Below, piece by piece: positions 1-5,881 of a stretch of DNA of 14,859 bases. The stretch is from SAR202 cluster bacterium (lineage in GTDB: Bacteria; Chloroflexota; Dehalococcoidia; Lucifugimonadales; UBA1123), in contig JASLRP010000035.1 in NCBI GenBank assembly GCA_030743915.1, forward strand, positions 1 through 14,859, read 5' to 3'. A program made the translations under genes and the position numbers. The notes beneath the pieces were generated by a model. It was not told the DNA's origin. It ran no database searches and saw nothing but the letters and a program-made list of their open reading frames with translations. How positions within the stretch are numbered: position 1 is the stretch's first letter; each line of letters opens with the position of its first letter.

Positions 1-635
1 CTGCCCTCGGCGTAGAACGGTCGCATGTTGACGTTCACGAAGGCCCAGCGATGGTTGTCGGCGAGCTCACTGCACAGGCGGTTCACCTGGTCGTAGGTGC
101 CGTCAACGGCCACCAGGGTCGCGCCGTATATGGCCGCGCCCAGGATTTTGCCCTTCTCCAGGTTCGCCGGGAACAGCACCATCGTGTTCATGCTGGCCTT
201 GGCCCCGTGAGCAGCCACAGAACCCATAAGGTTGCCTGTGGACGCGCAGGCCAGGGTGTCGAACTCGAATTCCAGAGCCTTTGCCGAGGCGACTGAGACC
301 ACTCTGTCCTTGAAGGAGAACGTGGGGTTGACGCTGTCGTTTTTGATGTAGAGGTTCTCCAGCCCCAGTTTCCGGCCAAGATTCTCGGCGCGGATGAGGG
401 GAGTGAACCCCGTTCCCATATCCAGGGCCATGTCCGCATCCACGGGTAGAAAGTCTTGGTACCGCCACATAGTGGGCGGGCCTTCTACGATGCGTTCACG
501 GCTAACTGCCTGAGCGATGGAGTCGTAGTCGTACTCGACCTCCAACGGCCCGAAGCAGAAGTCGCACGCGTTCAGGGGTTCGACGGGATATTCCCGACCG
601 CACCCACGGCAGCGCAAACATGTTACATGGGACAA
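1..635 (-). CDS. thrC: Threonine synthase, N-terminal part (runs off left edge)
   Basis: PLP enzyme that converts O-phosphohomoserine to threonine in the cytoplasm. The frame is open from a TTG start at 635 to the window edge (211 codons), so the C-terminal half is missing. A four-cysteine zinc ribbon (C9, C12, C24, C27) opens the protein, as in many archaeal and Chloroflexota threonine synthases. The fold type II PLP core follows: TGFTPL near residues 75-80, then NPTFSFKDR with the Schiff-base lysine at K109, then ASTGN near 127-131, the phosphate-binding loop. The TTG start is chosen because AAGGAGG lies 9 nt upstream; an in-frame GTG at 641 would sit only 3 nt from it. There is no ATG start in this frame. 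Transcribed away from the Uma2 gene. A related PLP enzyme such as cysteate synthase is possible, but the ribbon and motifs fit threonine synthase well. Confidence 0.9.
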   Translation of the reverse strand, partial: MSHVTCLRCRGCGREYPVEPLNACDFCFGPLEVEYDYDSIAQAVSRERIVEGPPTMWRYQDFLPVDADMALDMGTGFTPLIRAENLGRKLGLENLYIKNDSVNPTFSFKDRVVSVASAKALEFEFDTLACASTGNLMGSVAAHGAKASMNTMVLFPANLEKGKILGAAIYGATLVAVDGTYDQVNRLCSELADNHRWAFVNVNMRPFYAEG

Positions 636-644
636 CGCCACAGC

Positions 645-651
645 CCTCCTT
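645..651 (-). promoter_or_regulatory. Ribosome binding site of threonine synthase
   Basis: On the minus strand this reads AAGGAGG, a full Shine-Dalgarno sequence. It is 9 nt before the TTG at 635 and 3 nt before the GTG at 641, and therefore argues for the TTG start. Confidence 0.75.
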
Positions 652-768
652 GGGTAAATTTTGTGTTTCCAGCCATACGCCCAACGCATCGCAGGTGTCG
701 GTCTGAAGGCCGAGCATCCCTGGGCTTCGCGCGCGTCTTTTGACACAGCAAAACCCTCGAAGAATTAT

Positions 769-786
769 TCGGGGAGGTTGCCCCGA
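769..786 (-). other. Leader hairpin upstream of threonine synthase
   Basis: A perfect 6-bp stem TCGGGG/CCCCGA closes a 6-nt loop about 134 nt before the thrC start. On the minus strand the stem is followed by ATAATTCTT, which is T-rich but not a clean U-tract. It could be a weak terminator, an attenuator-like leader element, or chance. Confidence 0.35.
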
Positions 787-900
787 GAGCATCGGCAACA
801 CGCCTCGAAGCGGAGGGGGTTTCAGGCAGAAGCATCGTAGCAACGGCGTGCCTGGATTGTCAAATCTGCGGGGCGGAATTTCAGCAATCAGCTTTCAGCC

Positions 901-917
901 GTTGGCCCATGGCCAAC
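901..917. repeat. Perfect palindrome GTTGGCC-CAT-GGCCAAC
   Basis: Two 7-nt arms are exact reverse complements around CAT. It lies directly against the fold-back repeat that starts at 919. The equivalent flank of the second repeat copy lacks it. Confidence 0.6.
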
Positions 918-918
918 A

Positions 919-1012
919 CGCCACTCTGAGACGGATGTCGAAGAGTCTGGTCGCTAGTGAAACAACACCTGCGCCTTCTACGACCAGATGCTTCACTTCG
1001 TTCAGCATGGCG
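919..1012 (+). repeat. Fold-back dispersed repeat, copy A (MITE/REP-like)
   Basis: A ~94-nt element similar to the reverse complement of 2450-2540. The copies share exact blocks CGCCACTCTGA (919-929) and CGAAGAGTCTGGTCG (939-953), plus AACAAC, CCAGAT and CTTC in the same order, and similar ends (TCAGCATGGC versus TCAGTATGGC). Each copy also folds on itself: arm 919-953 is an imperfect reverse complement of 981-1012, for instance GAAGAGTCTGGTCG against GAAGCATCTGGTCG (12 of 14). The loop is about 27 nt (954-980). No coding capacity. It ends 98 nt before the Uma2 start codon. Confidence 0.75.
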
Positions 1013-1099
1013 TCGGAACGTTTCCTGCAGGCTGGCCCATTGAATACCGATTGACTGAACCCGCGGCGCCACGTATCGTCTGGTTATGTAGCTGGAAAC

Positions 1100-1104
1100 G
1101 GAGG
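1100..1104 (+). promoter_or_regulatory. Ribosome binding site of the Uma2 gene
   Basis: GGAGG stands 6 nt before the ATG at 1111. It decides the start against an in-frame ATG at 988 that would run through repeat sequence. Confidence 0.75.
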
Positions 1105-1110
1105 ACGGTC

Positions 1111-1662
1111 ATGATCAACCAGGATAGACTGATATCTGCTGAGGAGTTATGGAAACTCAGCGGCAACGGCAGACGGTGCGAGTTGGTCAGGGGAGTGATC
1201 TTCGATCAGGATTTTGAAGGAAGACTTCACGGACTCACCACCGCTACGATCGCTTTTTTAGTCACGGCACACGTTAGCAGAAATGATTTGGGTACGGTTT
1301 ATGCGGCAGGCACGGGATTCATCACGGACCGAGACCCCGACACCGTGATAGCTCCTGACGTATCGTTCGTGTCCAAGGACAGGCTTTCACTAGATGATAT
1401 GGATGATGGATTCCTTGAGTTGGCGCCAGACCTGGTTGTAGAAGTTGTCTCCCAAAACGACTCGGCGTCGTACATGCAAGACAAGATTGAGATGTGGCTG
1501 GAGGCCGGCGCTCGACTGGTATGGATTGTGTATCCAGAGCTACAGTCAGTGGTCGTTTACGATTCGCTGGATGAAGCTAAAGTCCTGCACGTGGGCGACG
1601 ACCTAGAAGGCATCCCTGTTTTCGAAGACTTCAATATCGCTGTGGAAGAAATCTTCAAGTAG
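1111..1662 (+). CDS. Uma2-family (DUF820) putative PD-(D/E)XK nuclease
   Basis: A 183-residue protein of the Uma2 family, numerous in Cyanobacteria and Chloroflexota. The family has the restriction-endonuclease fold, but its cellular role is unsettled. Visible landmarks in the expected order: RCELVRG near residues 22-28, H40, APDVSFV with D83, PDLVVEVVS with D107 and E111, then K125 in the following helix and AGARLVWIVYP, where the family usually has AGV..YWIVDP. The presumed active-site acids and helix lysine are present, so it is probably an intact enzyme. The ATG at 1111 is chosen on the RBS and because homology begins just after it. It stands alone on the plus strand, converging on the aldolase gene with 31 nt between stops and no evident terminator. 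The DNA-cleaving activity is inferred from fold only. Confidence 0.85.
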   Translation: MINQDRLISAEELWKLSGNGRRCELVRGVIFDQDFEGRLHGLTTATIAFLVTAHVSRNDLGTVYAAGTGFITDRDPDTVIAPDVSFVSKDRLSLDDMDDGFLELAPDLVVEVVSQNDSASYMQDKIEMWLEAGARLVWIVYPELQSVVVYDSLDEAKVLHVGDDLEGIPVFEDFNIAVEEIFK

Positions 1663-1693
1663 TTTCCGCCTATACAATCCCTGACGCCGTCAC

Positions 1694-2416
1694 CTACTGT
1701 GGCCGCTCCATGAACACGGTGACACCCATCTCGGCGTAGTGGTCTCGCAGGGCCGGGTCGTAGTTGCGGAAGTTGATCTTCGTGTCGGAGCCCTCTAGCT
1801 GCTTAATGGCGTGGCGAACGCAATCGTCCACCGTCTGAAGAGGATGATGAGGGTGGGCCTCGATATCGAAGCTCAGGTCCGCAGGCCCCCAAGTGAGGCA
1901 TGTGACGCCGGGCTTTGCCAGTTGCCGGATGTTGGTCACGGCCCGCAGAGTTTCGATCTGCATACACAGGATGCCGTTGGCGTTCCACCAGTCCGCGTAC
2001 TCCAGCCTGTCGCCTCGACCATCGACGCCGTAACGCGCCGCGCCGCCCCAGCTTCGGCCTCCGACCTGTGGATAGTAGAACCACCTCAGCGCCTCGTCCA
2101 CCTCGGACTCGTCCTCTACCAGCGGGACCTCGATACCCAGCGGACCAAGATCAAGAACGTTGCCCACCAGATAGGCATGGCGGGTGTGCTTGATGCGGAA
2201 CTGCACAGGGATGCCCAGTTCGCTGGCAATCCCGCAGAACTCCACCAATCGCTCCTCGTTGTAGGGCGAGTGTTGGGCGTCTGAAGATAGGAAATCGTAT
2301 GAGTCCTTACTGAGGATGTCCTCAAGCTCGCTCTTGGTGGCGTTCAGAGGCGCGGACACGCCAACTACGGTGTCGCCTCGGACGATGCGCTCTTTCAGAG
2401 ATGCCTGATCTGCCAT
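1694..2416 (-). CDS. HpcH/HpaI aldolase-family protein (class II, metal-dependent)
   Basis: A 240-residue TIM-barrel protein of the HpcH/HpaI aldolase/citrate lyase family, slightly shorter than the usual ~250-260. Members cleave or form C-C bonds of 2-oxo acids such as 4-hydroxy-2-oxoheptanedioate or 2-keto-3-deoxy-sugar acids, using a divalent metal. Active-site residues can be placed: D46-A-Q-H49 (catalytic His), R74 (pyruvate carboxylate), GIEVPLVED near 94-102, E155 in MQIET and D180 in GPADLS, the two metal ligands. PQVGGRSWGGAARYG near 116-130 matches the family's G-x-R-x...R-Y-G region. ATG at 2416 is preceded by AGGAGA at a normal distance. The 5' side carries a fold-back repeat. The substrate cannot be told; the nearby dehydrogenase could belong to the same catabolic route, but it lies beyond a likely terminator. 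Confidence 0.85.
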   Translation of the reverse strand: MADQASLKERIVRGDTVVGVSAPLNATKSELEDILSKDSYDFLSSDAQHSPYNEERLVEFCGIASELGIPVQFRIKHTRHAYLVGNVLDLGPLGIEVPLVEDESEVDEALRWFYYPQVGGRSWGGAARYGVDGRGDRLEYADWWNANGILCMQIETLRAVTNIRQLAKPGVTCLTWGPADLSFDIEAHPHHPLQTVDDCVRHAIKQLEGSDTKINFRNYDPALRDHYAEMGVTVFMERPQ

Positions 2417-2449
2417 TGTGTTCTCCTAATTGCGTCTAATATTCTCATT

Positions 2450-2540
2450 GCCATACTGAGCAGAGCGAAGTATCTGGCCGCGAACAAGACAAGTTGTTCA
2501 ACCAACGACCAGACTCTTCGGCTGCGGCTTCAGAGTGGCG
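2450..2540 (-). repeat. Fold-back dispersed repeat, copy B (inverted relative to copy A)
   Basis: The reverse complement matches 919-1012, with identical blocks of 11 and 15 nt. Arms 2540-2506 and 2480-2450 pair imperfectly around a 25-nt loop, which itself holds GAACAA/TTGTTC. Its right-hand end is 33 nt before the aldolase ATG, so relative to the following gene it has the same polarity as copy A has to Uma2. Confidence 0.75.
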
Positions 2541-2599
2541 GATTAGCTGACGGCTCTTTCACCAAATGGCGAATTCTGGCGCCTGATCTCCTGATACCT

Positions 2600-2624
2600 G
2601 AAAACCTACCCCCCGCTGGGTAGG
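2600..2624 (-). terminator. Candidate intrinsic terminator overlapping the Nudix stop codon
   Basis: On the minus strand CCTACCC, a 6-nt loop and GGGTAGG form a perfect 7-bp stem, followed by TTTTC. The TAG stop of the Nudix gene lies in the descending arm. Short U-tract, so strength is uncertain. Confidence 0.55.
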
Positions 2625-3367
2625 AAGAACTCGAATCGCTCCCTGTCGCCGTAGCCCTCAATGTCTCCCGGAGAGATGCCCGGATGTTCCAGCGCGGCCC
2701 TGACGATGGACTTGTTGAACTGGTGAATGGTCGGGTCTTCCAGGAAATCATCCACCGGGAACCACAGGCACTCGGCGATCTCCTCTTCCTGCTTGGTGAT
2801 GTCGTAGCTCAGGGGAGATAGGCGGCACACGAAGTAGATATCCGACTTGCCGTAGCGGTATCCGTGCCAGTGACGGAAGCAGGCCAGAGCCTCGAACTTG
2901 GTCTGGACGCCAGTCTCCTCCAGCACCTCTCGGACGACACCCTCTGCCAGATGTTCGCCCGGATGGAGCGCGCCTCCGGGCAGTTTGTAGCCAGGCCCGC
3001 GGGTCCCACGGAAGCGATACCGCTCGGAGACCACAAGAAGCTCTCGCTGCTCGCTGATCACCACTGCGCCTGCGCCGATGTAGTGAGTCGCATACGGCGG
3101 GATGAAGGAGTCTTGCTCCAGCTGGTTCGTCATCATCACATAGGACTCGTCGGCGTGGTGATAGGCGAATCCGGCCTCCGCGGCCACCGGCACCAGGGCG
3201 GCTTTATCCAGCGGGACCTCCAGCCATGCGACTTTGTAGCCTTCGGCAGTCCACTCGTCCATCGAGTATGCCAGTTGGCTTCGGAACCCCTGAGGGTCTT
3301 GGGGGAGCGTCATAGGGTCAACCAGGACGCCTCCGAATGGGTTGGTGTTGAAACTCAAAATATCCAT
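2606..3367 (-). CDS. Nudix hydrolase with N-terminal pre-Nudix domain (NUDT6-like)
   Basis: A 253-residue protein. The Nudix box fits GX5EX7REUXEEXGU exactly at residues 132-154 (GALHPGE ... REVLEETGV), with E147, E150 and E151 as the metal-binding acids. Residues 1-95 match the pre-Nudix domain of NUDT6-type proteins: FGGVLVDP, then a W..EGYKVAWLEVP strand-helix pattern and GFAYHHADESYVMM. Nudix enzymes hydrolyse nucleoside diphosphates linked to another moiety; the substrate of this subgroup is not established. ATG at 3367 is 7 nt after the stop of the dehydrogenase gene and has no strong RBS (only GGGTGA overlapping the upstream stop), so it is probably translated in coupling with that gene. 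A hairpin at the stop codon likely ends the operon. Confidence 0.88.
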   Translation of the reverse strand: MDILSFNTNPFGGVLVDPMTLPQDPQGFRSQLAYSMDEWTAEGYKVAWLEVPLDKAALVPVAAEAGFAYHHADESYVMMTNQLEQDSFIPPYATHYIGAGAVVISEQRELLVVSERYRFRGTRGPGYKLPGGALHPGEHLAEGVVREVLEETGVQTKFEALACFRHWHGYRYGKSDIYFVCRLSPLSYDITKQEEEIAECLWFPVDDFLEDPTIHQFNKSIVRAALEHPGISPGDIEGYGDRERFEFFLPSGG

Positions 3368-3374
3368 ATATATG

Positions 3375-4388
3375 TCACCCGTGTTTGACTACCATCTGTA
3401 CTTGATTCGAGGGTTCGCAGAGAGCTTCGAAAGCCTCCTGGATGTTGTCCAGAGGAAGGAAGCTGGCCTCTGAGACCAGCGGGGCCATCGAGACTTTGCC
3501 TGCGCGTATTAGATCGAGAGCGATGCGCCAGTCCTCAGGCTGAGTGCCGAAGGATGACTGCAAGCTGACCTCCCGGGCCATCCAGTTGGGCGGCATCACG
3601 TCCGTCGGAGTCCAGACGATCGCCACCAGCACCACCTGCCCGCCGCGCTTCACCGTGTCCATCGCGATGTCCAGGGTGCCTTTGGCGGCGGCGCACTCGA
3701 ATATCACGTCCGGACCAATGCCGTCGGTAAGCTCGATCAACCGTTCCTGCACGTCCTCCTTGGTGGGGTCGATGACCACGTCAGCGCCCAGCTTCCGGGC
3801 GGCTTCGGCTCTGGCGGGAACAGGCTCGGAGACTATGACCTTGGTGGCTCCGGCGGCCCTGGCGACCTGCATGCACAGCAGGCCGATAGGCCCGGCTCCC
3901 AGCACCGCCACCGTATCTCCCAGCTTCATCTGGGACAGCCTGACTGCATGGACCGTTACAGCGCAAGGCTCGCACATGGCGGCCTCTTCGTCGGAGACTC
4001 CTTCGGGAAGCGGTATCGGCTGCCACTCCTCCATGATGACCTTCTCAGCGTATGCGCGGACGTCCGTGCTGGCAAATCCCTGGGTGCGATAGTTGAACCT
4101 GGGGCCCCGGGACGTGCTGACTTCAGGGGGAGGTTCGCCACCGCCGCCGACAATTCGGTCGCCGACTTTCCATCGAGTGACGCCCTCGCCAATCGCGGAG
4201 ATTGTGCCCGAATACTCGTGACCCATGACCGTGCCTGGAGGCGCGACGTCATAGAGGAAGGCGTGAACGTCGGTGCCACAGATGGCGCAGAAGATTACGT
4301 CCACCACCACCTGCCCTGGCCCTGGAGTCGGATCGGGCCGGTCTTCGATATCAAACTTCTGAGAGCCCTGGTAAACAGCGGCGCGCAT
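3375..4388 (-). CDS. Zinc-type alcohol dehydrogenase (MDR superfamily), structural zinc site absent
   Basis: A 337-residue medium-chain dehydrogenase resembling threonine/sorbitol dehydrogenases. Catalytic zinc ligands are visible: C37 in CGTDVH, H57-E58 in GHEYSG, and a later Glu in MCEPCAVTVHA. The Rossmann fold shows VLGAGPIGLL, with an acidic residue following (SEPVPAR), consistent with NAD(H). The lobe after GDRIVGGGGEPPP, which normally carries four cysteines for a structural zinc, contains none. The start is set at 4388 by AAGGAGGA 7 nt upstream and by homology beginning at MRAAVY; the frame stays open to 4553, but that extension has no family similarity. The Nudix gene follows 7 nt downstream. 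Likely oxidises a sugar, polyol or hydroxy acid; the exact substrate is unknown. Confidence 0.88.
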   Translation of the reverse strand: MRAAVYQGSQKFDIEDRPDPTPGPGQVVVDVIFCAICGTDVHAFLYDVAPPGTVMGHEYSGTISAIGEGVTRWKVGDRIVGGGGEPPPEVSTSRGPRFNYRTQGFASTDVRAYAEKVIMEEWQPIPLPEGVSDEEAAMCEPCAVTVHAVRLSQMKLGDTVAVLGAGPIGLLCMQVARAAGATKVIVSEPVPARAEAARKLGADVVIDPTKEDVQERLIELTDGIGPDVIFECAAAKGTLDIAMDTVKRGGQVVLVAIVWTPTDVMPPNWMAREVSLQSSFGTQPEDWRIALDLIRAGKVSMAPLVSEASFLPLDNIQEAFEALCEPSNQVQMVVKHG

Positions 4389-4395
4389 GAGAACA

Positions 4396-4403
4396 TCCTC
4401 CTT
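4396..4403 (-). promoter_or_regulatory. Ribosome binding site of the dehydrogenase
   Basis: Reads AAGGAGGA on the minus strand, 7 nt before ATG 4388. It rules against the longer open frame reaching 4553. Confidence 0.8.
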
Positions 4404-4419
4404 CGAGTGCTTGCGGACT

Positions 4420-4447
4420 AGATTACCACCTGAACCGTCGGAGTCAA
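4420..4447 (-). promoter_or_regulatory. Possible promoter of the dehydrogenase-Nudix operon
   Basis: On the minus strand TTGACT (5 of 6 to the -35 consensus) is followed after 16 nt by TAATCT (only 3 of 6 to the -10). It would give a short leader including the strong RBS. The weak -10 keeps confidence low. Confidence 0.35.
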
Positions 4448-4617
4448 GGGCGGAGCGCAAATCAACGTTGAATTGGAGAAGAAGAATGATGAAATTCGCG
4501 ATGTTGGCCGTAGGTTTCGTGCCGCCGACCTCACGGCGCGCCTTCATGATCATTTGACATGATCGTCCCTACTGGGCCGACACGAATACAGACCCGACAG
4601 GCGTGGTCTGGTTGCCG

Positions 4618-5136
4618 CTAGCAGGCTGCGGACGAATTGGGTGTGGGTGTGCAGATGGGCCTGGGATCGTCAGCAATCCACCGCGACCACTCAGGTTCGA
4701 TCGTAATCGTCCGGCCGTCCTCGTTCAGAAAGCTTCGGCCAGGCTCCAGCGTGTAGATGTAGCCTTCTTCGCCGCCCTTGAGTCTGTACATATCCCAGCC
4801 CGCAGCGCTGCCGGGAACCAATGGGTTCGATTCGGAGACGCCAACAAACTCAAAGTCGTCCTCGTTGAAATTCGCCGCTTCGTCTGCGCTGAGTGAATCC
4901 CCATAGTAAACTACTCCTTCATAGGTCAGGCTCATCAGAGGCGCTCCCGCTGGGACGACGGGTGACGTGTTTTCTACTGGCGAACCGGACGCTCCAGTCT
5001 GGCCCTGGGCCTGCTGCGTATCCGACGCCGGCCCGGCGATCGCTGAGACTTGTTTCTCTTCGGCTCCGCATGCGAAACCGACCACGATCAGGACTGCCAG
5101 TCCAATGGTGAAGGTGAGTCTTCCAATCATGTTCAT
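4618..5136 (-). CDS. Putative secreted lipoprotein, function unknown
   Basis: A 172-residue protein I do not recognise. Residues 1-22 form a signal sequence (GRLTF, then TIGLAVLIVVGFA) ending at C23, which suggests lipid attachment. The site GFA-C departs from the usual L-A/S-G/A-C, so plain secretion is also possible. Residues 24-65 are a Ser/Gly/Gln/Pro-rich linker (QQAQGQTGASGS) typical of tethered domains. A small folded region follows (LMSLTYEGVVYYG ... GWDMYRLKGGEEGYIYTLEPG). The protein ends in NSSAAC, with another Cys ten residues earlier, a possible disulphide loop. ATG 5136 is 4 nt after AAGGAGG; an ATG two codons later is 10 nt after it, so either could be used. It is divergent from the signalling cluster. 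Confidence 0.7.
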   Translation of the reverse strand: MNMIGRLTFTIGLAVLIVVGFACGAEEKQVSAIAGPASDTQQAQGQTGASGSPVENTSPVVPAGAPLMSLTYEGVVYYGDSLSADEAANFNEDDFEFVGVSESNPLVPGSAAGWDMYRLKGGEEGYIYTLEPGRSFLNEDGRTITIEPEWSRWIADDPRPICTPTPNSSAAC

Positions 5137-5357
5137 TTCGCCTCCTTGCCTCGCGAGATATGTCCAACCTTTCCTGTATATGTAGACGCCGATTGGTTTC
5201 GGAAAGTTCCAGCGCGACTGCTCGAAACTCTCCCCGCCCTATCCTTGATCTGTTCTCTGCCTCAAACCGACTTGCACATCCAGGATGTTTTGGATCATCA
5301 TCAACGGACAGCGAATCTCCACGATGTCTCCAGCTTGCCTACACAGGACCTCCACAT

Positions 5358-5379
5358 TTGATTGTCACAATGGAATCAA
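5358..5379. promoter_or_regulatory. Nested palindrome in the divergent intergenic region (possible operator)
   Basis: TTGATT (5358-5363) and AATCAA (5374-5379) are exact reverse complements. Inside them lies the odd palindrome ATTGT-C-ACAAT (5361-5371). It sits 54 nt before the His-rich membrane protein start, in the 296-nt region between divergent genes, a natural place for a regulator site. No promoter with both boxes was found here. Confidence 0.35.
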
Positions 5380-5432
5380 GGAGGCGGGGCGCCCGGAGTC
5401 CTGCCCAGGGGAATCAATAACTGGAGGCTAAA

Positions 5433-5813
5433 ATGTTGAGGCGAGGTTTCGCAAGGTTTTTGATAATCGCGCTGTTGCTGTTGGGACTGGTGACGGTGGC
5501 GGGATACTTCGGATGGTCCCAGGGGTACGACGCCGGACTGGCAGAGGCCGCCGGAGAGGGCGCGACCACGTTCGGACCGATAGCCAACGGGTTCGCGGCA
5601 GGGTTCTTCGGAGCCGCGTTGTTCTTCAAGCTCCTGTTTTTCGTGTTTCTATTCTTCATGATTACTCGGATATTCTTCTTCTGGAGGCACAAGCCCTGGA
5701 GAGGGCATCACGACGCTTCGTGGAGCAACCATCATCACGAAGACTGGCATGGTCGAGGTCGCCGAGGACATCACCATCGCGGTCACGACGAAGAAGAGGT
5801 GACACAGGTATAA
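5433..5813 (+). CDS. Small two-TM membrane protein with histidine-rich tail
   Basis: A 126-residue protein of unknown family. Two hydrophobic segments are clear: residues ~8-26 (FLIIALLLLGLVTVAGYFG) and ~52-82, the second very rich in Phe. Between them is a short Gly/Ala-rich loop. The C-terminal ~40 residues hold eleven histidines in clusters (HH, HHH, HHH), with Trp, Arg, and a final acidic DEEE, suggesting binding of a transition metal. With the N-terminus inside, the tail would also be cytoplasmic. ATG 5433 has TGGAGG 5 nt upstream. The response regulator and kinase genes follow on the same strand, so this may be their sensor partner or target; this is inferred from position and composition only. 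Confidence 0.75.
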   Translation: MLRRGFARFLIIALLLLGLVTVAGYFGWSQGYDAGLAEAAGEGATTFGPIANGFAAGFFGAALFFKLLFFVFLFFMITRIFFFWRHKPWRGHHDASWSNHHHEDWHGRGRRGHHHRGHDEEEVTQV

Positions 5814-5814
5814 T
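5809..5814 (+). promoter_or_regulatory. Perfect -10 box TATAAT before the response regulator
   Basis: TATAAT overlaps the TAA stop of the upstream gene. No recognisable -35 lies 16-18 nt upstream (about CGACGA), and there is no TGn extension. It may start a separate regulator-kinase transcript whose leader would contain the hairpin at 5832-5857. Confidence 0.35.
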
Positions 5815-5831
5815 CCTGAAAGAAGTTTGTG

Positions 5832-5857
5832 TTGGGGGCAAATGACACTGCCCCCAA
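5832..5857 (+). other. Intercistronic hairpin between membrane protein and response regulator
   Basis: TTGGGGGCA (5832-5840) and TGCCCCCAA (5849-5857) are perfect reverse complements around an 8-nt loop. No T-run follows, so it is not a typical intrinsic terminator. It could be an mRNA processing or stability element, a weak terminator, or a DNA operator. Confidence 0.6.
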
Positions 5858-5881
5858 TAGACCAGGCACAAGGCTGGGAGC

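Larger units (their letters stand above)
636..1110. other. 475-bp divergent intergenic region
   Basis: This stretch separates threonine synthase (-) from the Uma2 gene (+). It holds the threonine synthase RBS, a small GC hairpin (769-786), a perfect 7-bp palindrome (901-917) and a fold-back repeat (919-1012). Open frames here overlap each other on both strands, have no recognisable content and no convincing RBS. I see no riboswitch or tRNA. Confidence 0.6.

Noticed and set aside
103..468. Open frames of 121 and 83 codons on the minus strand at the left edge
   Set aside because: They are out-of-frame shadows of threonine synthase, whose real frame has no ATG start and begins at TTG 635.
640..760. 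Possible riboswitch or T-box upstream of threonine synthase
   Set aside because: I could not identify conserved T-box, lysine or SAM riboswitch core elements; only a short hairpin is visible.
988..1110. Upstream ATG at 988 for the Uma2 gene
   Set aside because: It would translate the end of the fold-back repeat, has no RBS, and adds residues absent from the family.
4389..4553. N-terminal extension of the dehydrogenase reading frame by 55 codons
   Set aside because: The strong RBS before ATG 4388 and family homology starting there make the extension non-coding; it also spans the likely promoter.
4548..4564. Inverted repeat GATCAT-TTGAC-ATGATC
   Set aside because: Only 6-bp AT-rich arms, no adjacent T-run, and no promoter in useful position. 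Its TTGACA has no matching -10 downstream. Probably chance.
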